A stretch of 5,380 nucleotides of DNA from Planctomycetaceae bacterium. GTDB taxonomy: Bacteria; Planctomycetota; Planctomycetia; Planctomycetales; Planctomycetaceae. The stretch lies in contig WFOZ01001013.1 in NCBI GenBank assembly GCA_015487825.1, forward strand, positions 1-5,380, given 5' to 3'. Positions 1 to 5,380 of the stretch are shown piece by piece (the first letter of the stretch is position 1; every line of letters starts with the position of its first letter). Under the pieces are notes generated by a model, which did no database searches, had not been told where the DNA came from, and saw only the letters and a program-made list of their open reading frames with translations. The translations under genes were made by a program, and so were the position numbers.

Positions 1-30
1 GATCCAGATGAATTAGACGAAGAGATATAA
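1..30 (+). CDS. Possible 3' end of an upstream gene (partial)
   Basis: Frame 1 reads DPDELDEEI and then a TAA stop at 28-30. The acidic, low-complexity tail is typical of a protein C-terminus, and the same strand is used by all later genes. Only nine codons are visible, so no family can be named and chance cannot be excluded. The sequence beyond the stop changes to AT-rich non-coding DNA, which fits a gene end here. Confidence 0.35.
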   Translation, partial: DPDELDEEI

Positions 31-83
31 TGCCATTTTTAACTCGAGTAAACTGGAGCTAATCAAGAAAAATTATAAAAACC

Positions 84-98
84 ACAGAGACGCAGAGG
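84..98 (+). repeat. Left arm core of the inverted repeat
   Basis: Fifteen bases, ACAGAGACGCAGAGG, match the reverse complement of 286-300 without mismatch. They are followed after one base by the second repeat block TACGAAGAAAA at 100-110. Confidence 0.75.
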
Positions 99-214
99 TT
101 ACGAAGAAAAGAATTTCATGCATTGCCTGCAAAGTATTGAAATTCAATCTGCTTTTTTAATTTTTTGAAAGTCATTTCTTATTGTTTGCCTCCGTGCTAC
201 TAACAGTTAATTTC

Positions 215-231
215 TTTGCGGCTTGCGCAAA
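215..231. other. Small hairpin inside the repeat element
   Basis: TTTGCG (215-220) and CGCAAA (226-231) form a perfect 6-bp stem with a 5-base loop. The motif resembles the 'CTTTGCG...' words that accompany CAGAGAC-type repeats in other genomes (general knowledge). No U-run of terminator quality follows, so it is not called a terminator. Confidence 0.4.
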
Positions 232-253
232 TTTCTAACGTTTCATTTTGGTT

Positions 254-278
254 ACGGCTGTCAAAACAAACCAGCCGT
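254..278. other. GC-rich hairpin inside the repeat element
   Basis: ACGGCTG (254-260) pairs with CAGCCGT (272-278), giving a 7-bp perfect stem and an 11-base A-rich loop in otherwise AT-rich DNA. A T-G wobble (253/279) could extend it by one pair. It lies just inside the right arm of the inverted repeat. No T-tract follows on either side at the right place, so a terminator role is weakly supported. Confidence 0.4.
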
Positions 279-285
279 GCTGGGT

Positions 286-300
286 CCTCTGCGTCTCTGT
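286..300 (-). repeat. Right arm core of the inverted repeat
   Basis: The sequence CCTCTGCGTCTCTGT is the exact reverse complement of 84-98. It is followed by a T-rich spacer and then by TTTTCTTCGTA at 313-323, the reverse complement of 100-110. A single mismatch (83 against 301) interrupts the outward extension. Confidence 0.75.
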
Positions 301-412
301 TGTTTATTTCTTTTTTCTTCGTAGTAATGAATATCCTGCCTCCTCGCACAGCATTATCATTGATAAAAGCCTGATTTTCTTTTTCATTTTGACATGACAT
401 TCTCTGTATGTC

Positions 413-775
413 ATGCACGAGGAACAATCTACTGTGTCTGATTTAATCGACATCATTTTTTTGCATACATGGTGGCGCTATCCGACTTCTCATGCGACAT
501 GGTTTGATACCGTTTATCACTGGTTCAACATTCTGGAAGGTTGTGCCTGGTTTGTTTTCACCTTTCTGACACTTCGCCGCTTTCTCAAAAATAGAAATTC
601 TTCTCTGGAACTGTGGTATAGCTTCGCATTCTTCACCTTTGCACTTTCTGACTTCTGCGAAGCCTACATGCAGACATCCTGGCTCATCTGGTTCAAATTG
701 GTTAACCTGATTGTGTTATTTTTACTACGGCGCACTGTTATGTCGCGCTACTATTCCAATGCAAAACTGTTTTGA
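413..775 (+). CDS. Small membrane protein of unknown function
   Basis: This 120-residue protein (113 if it starts at GTG 434) is rich in Trp, Phe and Tyr. It has about three hydrophobic segments near residues 33-54, 67-83 and 88-106, separated by basic turns (RRFLKNR at 55-61, RR at 106-107), so it is probably an inner-membrane protein. Polar residues lie within or at the edges of the membrane segments: LEGCAWF at 41-47 and the SDFCEAYMQTSW stretch at 79-90. These look constrained and suggest a real family. I do not recognise a named domain, although the pattern resembles short uncharacterised proteins of planctomycetes. An in-frame TGA at 395 means ATG 413 is the first ATG start, but it has no Shine-Dalgarno sequence. 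GTG 434 has GAGGAA nine bases upstream and may be the true start. The gene ends 69 bp before the glycosidase-like gene, and a functional link to it is unproven. Confidence 0.7.
   Translation: MHEEQSTVSDLIDIIFLHTWWRYPTSHATWFDTVYHWFNILEGCAWFVFTFLTLRRFLKNRNSSLELWYSFAFFTFALSDFCEAYMQTSWLIWFKLVNLIVLFLLRRTVMSRYYSNAKLF
419..424 (+). promoter_or_regulatory. Shine-Dalgarno-like GAGGAA favouring a GTG start at 434
   Basis: GAGGAA ends nine bases before an in-frame GTG (434-436). It lies inside the reading frame if translation starts at ATG 413. The alternative start would remove the first seven residues (MHEEQST), which carry no hydrophobic or conserved-looking content. Planctomycetes do not always use strong ribosome binding sites, so the choice remains open. 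Confidence 0.4.
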
Positions 776-844
776 AATAAAATCTCACCCCAGCGGATCC
801 TACGAAATTCGGTTCAAATTGAGAAAATTCAGCGAGTTGGTTCC

Positions 845-1780
845 ATGAATAATATTGCAACAACGGTTCTATCATTGGCCTTATTCTTCACGGCAACAGA
901 TTTTGAAGTAGCTGCAGGTGAAAAAGCACCGGCTTGTTTTGCTTATGTTCTTCAGCCTGAGCAACTGGCAGACAGTCGTGATTCCGCCATCAGTAAACTG
1001 GCGAATTGTGATCGGGATTGGATTATTCTGGATGTTTCCTTTGCAGGCGATGAACAGGCCCGCTGGACTTCTGCAGAGCTTCAGACGATTCGCAGTGGTA
1101 AAGCCGGGCGAAAGATAATCGCGTATTTATCAATCGGCGAAGCAGAAGATTATCGTACGTATTGGCAGACGGAGTGGAAGCAGAACCGACCCGATTTTCT
1201 GATGAAAGAGAATCCTGACTGGCCCGGCAACTACAGTATTAAATTCTGGATGAAATCCTGGCAGCAGATTATTCTGATCGAAATCGATAAAATAGCTGCA
1301 CAAGGTTTTGATGGATTGTATCTCGACAAAGTCGATCTATTCGAAGACTTTGAATACGATCCTGAAAGCAAGGATTGGATCGACAACCGCCTCAATCCTG
1401 TGACAAAACAGAGCTATCGCAAAGATATGATTGCCTGGGTGCAAACTGTTGCAGCACGTGCCAGAAAGAAAAACCGATCTGCACTGATCATCCCGCAAAA
1501 CGGCAGTCCGTTGCTGGAAGATCGTTCTTTCAGACAGACAATAAACGCGATTGGCATTGAAGACCTCTTCACCGATGGCGAGCAGAAACAGGATGAAGAG
1601 GGAACCAGATATAGAATCAACTTCCTCAAACAATTAAAAAAAGAAGGCAAGCCGATTCTCTGTATCGAATATCCTGATCATAAAAAGTTACAACAATACG
1701 CGATAAACAGAGCAAAGCGACTTGGTTGCCGGTTATTGATCACCGACAGAGAGTTAACAACTTTGGGAGTCAGCAGATAG
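845..1780 (+). CDS. Exported GH114 / TM1410-like glycosidase-family protein (endo-alpha-1,4-polygalactosaminidase-like)
   Basis: The 311-residue product starts with a signal peptide (hydrophobic core about 5-18, likely cleavage near VAA-G at 22-25), so it should act in the periplasm or outside the cell. The mature part follows the TIM-barrel pattern of the GH114 / TM1410 / MJ1477 family (COG2342). Visible motifs are DWIILDVSF at 58-66, YLSIGEAEDYRTYW at 94-107, NPDWPGNYSIKFW at 123-135, GFDGLYLDKVDLF at 154-166, IPQNG at 216-220, the acidic pair E239-D240, and LCIEYP at 272-277. Candidate catalytic or binding acids are E99, D161 and E239/D240, inferred from conservation at strand ends. Length is normal for the family and the frame is intact. 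Characterised GH114 enzymes cleave alpha-1,4-linked polygalactosamine, but many relatives have no proven substrate, so the reaction is uncertain. The start has only a weak GAG-type ribosome site (834-836). The next gene begins 43 bp downstream on the same strand, consistent with co-transcription. Confidence 0.88.
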   Translation: MNNIATTVLSLALFFTATDFEVAAGEKAPACFAYVLQPEQLADSRDSAISKLANCDRDWIILDVSFAGDEQARWTSAELQTIRSGKAGRKIIAYLSIGEAEDYRTYWQTEWKQNRPDFLMKENPDWPGNYSIKFWMKSWQQIILIEIDKIAAQGFDGLYLDKVDLFEDFEYDPESKDWIDNRLNPVTKQSYRKDMIAWVQTVAARARKKNRSALIIPQNGSPLLEDRSFRQTINAIGIEDLFTDGEQKQDEEGTRYRINFLKQLKKEGKPILCIEYPDHKKLQQYAINRAKRLGCRLLITDRELTTLGVSR

Positions 1781-1813
1781 AATCGCCTGGAACGATAAAC
1801 TTTTACGACAAAT

Positions 1814-1820
1814 GGAGGAA
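1814..1820 (+). promoter_or_regulatory. Strong Shine-Dalgarno GGAGGAA fixing the start at 1824
   Basis: GGAGG (1814-1818) lies five bases before ATG 1824. An in-frame ATG at 1812 would place this site inside the coding sequence and would add MEEE ahead of the signal peptide, so 1824 is preferred. It is the best ribosome binding site in the window, which suggests efficient translation of the large gene even if it is transcribed from the upstream gene. Confidence 0.7.
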
Positions 1821-1823
1821 GAA

Positions 1824-4800
1824 ATGTTCCACCTAAGAAAATTCCTGGTGCTTGCCGCGTTCGTCTCTTTACTGACGGGGAACTCATTTTCATTTGCCGG
1901 AGATGCTGCTCGCATTTTATTTCTTGGAGACCGTGGCCTCCACCGCCCCTTCGAACGGTTTCAGCAATTAGCACCTGTGCTGAAAAAAACGGGAATCGAA
2001 CTGACATACACCGAAGATGTCAATCAGCTTCAGGCAGATACCCTCAACAAATATGATGGGCTGCTGATTTTCGCAAACATCGAGAAAATTGAACCGGCTC
2101 AGGAAAAAGCTCTTCTTGATTTTGTAGCAGCCGGCAAAGGCTTTATACCGCTGCATTGTGCATCGTTCTGTTTTTTGAATTCTGATAAGTACGTTGAACT
2201 TTGTGGTGCGCAATTTCATAAGCACGCTACGGGGATTTTCCGAACAGAAATTGTAGAACCTGACCATCCTCTCATGAAAGGTTATCATGGGTTTCGCAGT
2301 TGGGATGAGACCTATGTTCATCATCGGCACAATAAAAAAAATCGAACCGTGCTTGAATATCGGGTGCAGGATGGGCAACTCGAACCCTGGACCTGGGTTC
2401 GAACAGAAGGCAGGGGGAGAGTTTTTTATACTGCCTGGGGGCACGATGAACGAACCTGGAGCAACCCCGGTTTCCATAACCTTATTGAACGGGGAATTCG
2501 TTGGGCAATCGGGCAGAATCCTCGACAGGCGGGGCCGTTTGTTGATCGTTTACAGATGACTCAATTAGCTAATAATCTGAAGCCATTCGATTACATTAAT
2601 GTCGGTCCGAAAATTCCCAATTACACTCCCGGTAAAAAGTGGGGAGCACAGGGAAAAGCTCTTAATATGATGCAAAAACCTTTGCCGGCGGAGGAATCGC
2701 AAAAGCATTATGTCACTCCGGTCGGCTTCGAACTGCAATTGTTTGTTTCTGAACCAGACTTAAAAGGTAAGCCCATCGCCATGACATGGGACGAACGTGG
2801 CAGGTTGTGGGTTTGTGAAACATCTGATTATCCCAACGAACTGCAACCGCCAGGTAAAGGGCGTGATCGAATCCGAATTTGTGAAGATACCGACAACGAT
2901 GGCAAAGCAGATAAATTTACCGTTTTTGCAGAAAAGTTGAGCATCCCGACTTCCATCACTTTCCGGCAGGGCGGGGCGATTGTACAAAACGGTGTGGAAA
3001 CGCTATTCCTCAAAGATACCAATGGGGATGATGTTGCGGATGTACGAAAGAAGTTATTTGGCGGATGGGCGCTGGGAGATACTCATGGCGGCGTGAGTAA
3101 TTTTCAGTACGGTTTGGACAACTGGATTTATGCGATGCAGGGCTATAACAGTTCCAGTCCGACAATAAATGGTGAATCGCAACAGTCGTTTCGTATGGGA
3201 TTTTTTCGTTTTCGACCTGATGGCTCGCAAATCGAATTTTTACGATCAACCAACAATAATACCTGGGGGCTTGGTCTTTCAGAAGAAGGGATTGTTTTCG
3301 GTTCAACAGCGAATCGCAATCCGAGTGAATATATGCCGATTCCGAATCGCTATTATGAACGAGTTAAAGGCTGGGCTCCCAAACGGCTCGAAGGTATTGC
3401 AGATACGTATCTGTTTGAACCGATTACCGATAAAATTCGACAGGTTGATGTGCATGGCGGCTATACTTCAGCGGCAGGGCATTCCATTTACACCGCACGG
3501 CATTATCCAAAGTATTTCTGGAACCGGGCTGCGTTTGTGTGTGGACCAACCGGGCATTTGATCGGTACTTTTTTGCTGAACCCGGATGGTGCCGGCTTCC
3601 ATTCAACCAGCCCCATGAACCTGATTGCCAGCGATGACGAATGGTCGGCTCCGATCATGGCTGAAGTTGGTCCTGATGCAAATGTCTGGATTATCGACTG
3701 GTACAATTACATCGTTCAGCATAACCCGACACCACAAGGTTTCAAAACCGGAAAAGGGAGCGCTTACGAATCTGAACTGCGTGATAAAACGCACGGTCGG
3801 ATTTATCGACTCGTTTACAAAGGCAGGCCTTGCGAGAAACTTCTTGATCTCTCCAGCGCAACTCCAAAGCAACTCGTAGAAACTCTTACGCATTCCAACA
3901 TGTTCTGGAGAAAACATGCTCAACGATTATTGGTCGAACGAGGTAAACGAGATATTGTTCCTGATTTGATTACATTGATCAACGATCAGAAAATAGATCA
4001 AATCGGTCTCAATGTCGCAGCCATTCATGCGTTGTGGACACTCAAAGGGCTTGGAGCAATCTCCGGGAATCGGACTGCTTCAGAAGCTGTCATACGAGCT
4101 TTATCGCATCCCAGTGCGGGGGTAAGGCGAAACGCGGTACTGGTTTTATCCGACCTCGATTCCTTTAGCAAAACGTTGCTCGCCTCGAAAATGTTTGAGG
4201 ACCCGGATCCACAAGTAAAACTGGCAGCCGTTCTGGCGCTGTCTGATGGATCTCCAAGTCAATCGGCCGGAATCGCAATCGCGAAAATGTGCAAAACGCC
4301 CGAGTTTACTACTGATCGATGGTATCGGGACGCGGTAATCAGTGCAGCCGGAACAGATGCTTATGCTTTCCTGGCAGCATTGGACAAAAAAGATTTTCGT
4401 AAAGAAACACTACCCGTTGTTGAAATAATCGCAGAGCATATTGCTCGCAGTAAGCCGAGTTCAAAGGAGTTAAATCAACTGATTCTTTCTCTGGAACAGG
4501 CAAAACCACAACTGGCACAAGCATTTCTCGCAGGAATGAATCGTGGCTGGCCCAAACAGCACAGCGCCAAATTAAATTCACAGGCAGAATCTGCCCTGGC
4601 TGGATGGTTGATCGAGCTAGAAGGAAACAGTCAGGGGGAACTTGTTAAACTCGCAGGCCTGTGGGGTTCTGATGAGTTTCAAAAGTATTCAGAACTAATT
4701 GTTACTTCCTTACTGAATCTTGTTCGTGACAACAAACTTTCAGCAACAAAAAGAGTTAAGGCGGCAAAGCAACTTGTGGATTTTCAACCTGATGATCTTC

Positions 4801-5380
4801 CTGTTGTCACCGAAATACTGAAAGCAATCAGACTTCAAACAGATTTGGAATTAGCTCGTGGACTCCTGGAATCTCTGGAGGCATCTACAGCACCGGGGGC
4901 GGGAAAAGCTATTGTTAAACGCGCCGCCTCGATGACCCCTTCTGCAAAACTGATGGCTATTCGAGTGCTCCTTTCGCGTCCAAAAATGACAAAGGAATTT
5001 CTTTCTGAAATTCAGAAAGATGGCATCACGATTTCTGATCTTTCGCTGGAACAGAAACAATCCCTCGCTCGCCATCCGGATAAAAATATTCGTCAACAGG
5101 CAAAGAAATTACTGACAGGCGAAGGAAGTCTTCCAAGTCCTGATCGGCAAAAAGTGCTCAAAGAATTATTGCATCTGACAAAGCAGAAAGGCGACCATGT
5201 ACAAGGGAAAGCTGTCTTCAAAAAACATTGCATGAAATGCCATCAATACCGTGGAGAAGGCGAAGCGATCGGCCCGGATCTAACCGGAATGGCTGTGCAT
5301 ACAAAACATGAACTGCTAACGCATATTATCGATCCGAGTAAAGATGTTGAAGGTAACTTCCGCATATACACAGTTGTTAC
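1824..5380 (+). CDS. ThuA-like / PVC-type dehydrogenase-like / HEAT / CxxCH cytochrome c fusion protein (3' partial)
   Basis: The frame stays open for 1185 codons and runs off the window. Residues 1-25 form a signal peptide (cleavage near SFA-G). Residues about 29-230 are a ThuA-like (trehalose-utilisation, class I amidotransferase-like fold) domain, with ILFLGDRGLHRPF at 31-43, PLHCASFCFL at 109-118 and a closing GIRWAIG. A linker leads to the PVC membrane-bound dehydrogenase-like beta-propeller (about 296-665), marked by GDTHGG at 418-423, NNNTWGLG at 477-484, DWYNY at 625-629 and HGRIYRLVY near its end. Two Asp-rich loops, DTDNDGKAD (355-363) and DTNGDDVAD (398-406), look like calcium sites. 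Residues about 670-1110 are helical and HEAT-like, clearest at 690-810. A heme-binding domain follows with C1136-M-K-C1139-H1140 and then GPDLTGM at 1150-1156, and is cut by the window edge about 45 residues after the motif. The protein is probably an exported c-type heme protein that oxidises sugar-like substrates. Electron transfer to the heme is inferred from the architecture, and the substrate is unknown. It may share an operon with the gene 43 bp upstream. Confidence 0.92.
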   Translation, partial: MFHLRKFLVLAAFVSLLTGNSFSFAGDAARILFLGDRGLHRPFERFQQLAPVLKKTGIELTYTEDVNQLQADTLNKYDGLLIFANIEKIEPAQEKALLDFVAAGKGFIPLHCASFCFLNSDKYVELCGAQFHKHATGIFRTEIVEPDHPLMKGYHGFRSWDETYVHHRHNKKNRTVLEYRVQDGQLEPWTWVRTEGRGRVFYTAWGHDERTWSNPGFHNLIERGIRWAIGQNPRQAGPFVDRLQMTQLANNLKPFDYINVGPKIPNYTPGKKWGAQGKALNMMQKPLPAEESQKHYVTPVGFELQLFVSEPDLKGKPIAMTWDERGRLWVCETSDYPNELQPPGKGRDRIRICEDTDNDGKADKFTVFAEKLSIPTSITFRQGGAIVQNGVETLFLKDTNGDDVADVRKKLFGGWALGDTHGGVSNFQYGLDNWIYAMQGYNSSSPTINGESQQSFRMGFFRFRPDGSQIEFLRSTNNNTWGLGLSEEGIVFGSTANRNPSEYMPIPNRYYERVKGWAPKRLEGIADTYLFEPITDKIRQVDVHGGYTSAAGHSIYTARHYPKYFWNRAAFVCGPTGHLIGTFLLNPDGAGFHSTSPMNLIASDDEWSAPIMAEVGPDANVWIIDWYNYIVQHNPTPQGFKTGKGSAYESELRDKTHGRIYRLVYKGRPCEKLLDLSSATPKQLVETLTHSNMFWRKHAQRLLVERGKRDIVPDLITLINDQKIDQIGLNVAAIHALWTLKGLGAISGNRTASEAVIRALSHPSAGVRRNAVLVLSDLDSFSKTLLASKMFEDPDPQVKLAAVLALSDGSPSQSAGIAIAKMCKTPEFTTDRWYRDAVISAAGTDAYAFLAALDKKDFRKETLPVVEIIAEHIARSKPSSKELNQLILSLEQAKPQLAQAFLAGMNRGWPKQHSAKLNSQAESALAGWLIELEGNSQGELVKLAGLWGSDEFQKYSELIVTSLLNLVRDNKLSATKRVKAAKQLVDFQPDDLPVVTEILKAIRLQTDLELARGLLESLEASTAPGAGKAIVKRAASMTPSAKLMAIRVLLSRPKMTKEFLSEIQKDGITISDLSLEQKQSLARHPDKNIRQQAKKLLTGEGSLPSPDRQKVLKELLHLTKQKGDHVQGKAVFKKHCMKCHQYRGEGEAIGPDLTGMAVHTKHELLTHIIDPSKDVEGNFRIYTVV

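Larger units (their letters stand above)
65..323. repeat. Degenerate inverted-repeat (MITE-like) element
   Basis: The left arm ACAGAGACGCAGAGG (84-98) is repeated exactly in reverse complement at 286-300. Extending outward gives 19 of 20 matches for 79-98 against 286-305. A second block, TACGAAGAAAA (100-110), has its exact reverse complement at 313-323. In the left arm this block lies inside the first block, while in the right arm it lies outside it, so the two blocks are permuted. Further out, the left flank (65-81) and right flank (303-320) are both A/G-rich in the matching orientation. Motifs of the CCACAGAGACxCAGAGG kind are, from general knowledge, common in dispersed intergenic repeats of planctomycetes and other environmental bacteria, sometimes beside GxxExxY-family genes. 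No such gene or transposase is visible here, and no clear target-site duplication is seen. Confidence 0.6.
31..412. other. Intergenic region without a convincing gene; contains a degenerate repeat element
   Basis: No reading frame here looks like a protein. A minus-strand open frame at 200-427 runs straight through the right repeat arm and an internal hairpin and has low-complexity composition, so it was not called. The stretch is AT-rich and contains the inverted repeat element at 65-323 and several short dyads, described separately. The last 80 bases (about 330-412) lead into the small membrane-protein gene. A TTGACA-like hexamer lies at 389-394, but no good -10 box sits at the right distance, so no promoter is claimed. 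Confidence 0.6.

Noticed and set aside
136..148. Short palindrome ATTGAA-A-TTCAAT as a possible operator
   Set aside because: It is only 6 bp per side in AT-rich DNA, lies far from any start codon, and matches no known operator that I can name.
200..427. Minus-strand open frame of 75 residues
   Set aside because: It reads through the right arm of the inverted repeat and an internal hairpin, has low-complexity charged composition, and matches no family I recognise. It does not resemble GxxExxY proteins either.
690..821. 11-bp direct repeat GGTTCAAATTG at 690-700 and 811-821
   Set aside because: One copy is inside a coding region and the other in the short intergenic gap. The flanks do not match, so chance is the simplest explanation.
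1781..1823. Possible terminator or promoter between the GH114-like and fusion genes
   Set aside because: No stem followed by a T-run and no paired -35/-10 hexamers are visible in these 43 bases. Only the ribosome binding site is supported.
1337..2007. Several minus-strand and alternate-frame open frames overlapping the GH114-like gene and the start of the large fusion gene
   Set aside because: They lie opposite or across the two plus-strand genes, whose products show clear family motifs. Their translations look like antisense shadows.
2334..2341. A8 tract inside the ThuA-like domain as a possible slippage or frameshift site
   Set aside because: The zero frame continues with clear ThuA and dehydrogenase motifs on both sides, and no overlapping frame downstream looks meaningful.
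2287..5096. Numerous 60-169 residue open frames on both strands within 1968-5096
   Set aside because: All overlap the continuous 1185-codon fusion gene, whose translation shows recognisable domains throughout. The alternate frames have no coherent domains.

Overview
The window looks like chromosomal DNA from a planctomycete (PVC superphylum), probably one of moderate GC content. The strongest clue is the long gene at 1824-5380. It joins a ThuA-like domain to the 'PVC-type' membrane-bound dehydrogenase-like domain, a HEAT-like helical region and a CxxCH heme-binding domain. This architecture is characteristic of Planctomycetes and Verrucomicrobia. Genus-level placement cannot be supported from this sequence alone.

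Layout, all on the + strand: (1) 1-30 reads as the last codons of an upstream gene. (2) 31-412 has no convincing gene. It holds a degenerate inverted-repeat element whose arms carry a 15-bp perfect match (84-98 and 286-300) and a second 11-bp match (100-110 and 313-323), plus internal small hairpins. (3) 413-775 encodes a small aromatic-rich protein with about three membrane segments and no recognised function. Its start is ambiguous between ATG 413 and a GTG at 434 that has a Shine-Dalgarno-like sequence. (4) 845-1780 encodes an exported TIM-barrel protein of the GH114 / TM1410 (COG2342) endo-alpha-1,4-polygalactosaminidase-like family. (5) 1824 to the window edge encodes the large exported ThuA / PVC dehydrogenase / HEAT / cytochrome c fusion, open at its 3' end after 1185 codons.

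Genes 4 and 5 are 43 bp apart on one strand with no visible terminator between them, and both products carry signal peptides. They may form a small operon in which a glycosidase-like protein and a heme-linked sugar-oxidation-like protein act outside the cytoplasm on carbohydrate. That pairing is an inference from domains and proximity. No substrate can be read from the sequence. I do not see a CRISPR array, tRNA, rRNA, transposase or clear defence system. The most unusual non-coding signal is the permuted inverted repeat in the first 330 bases.
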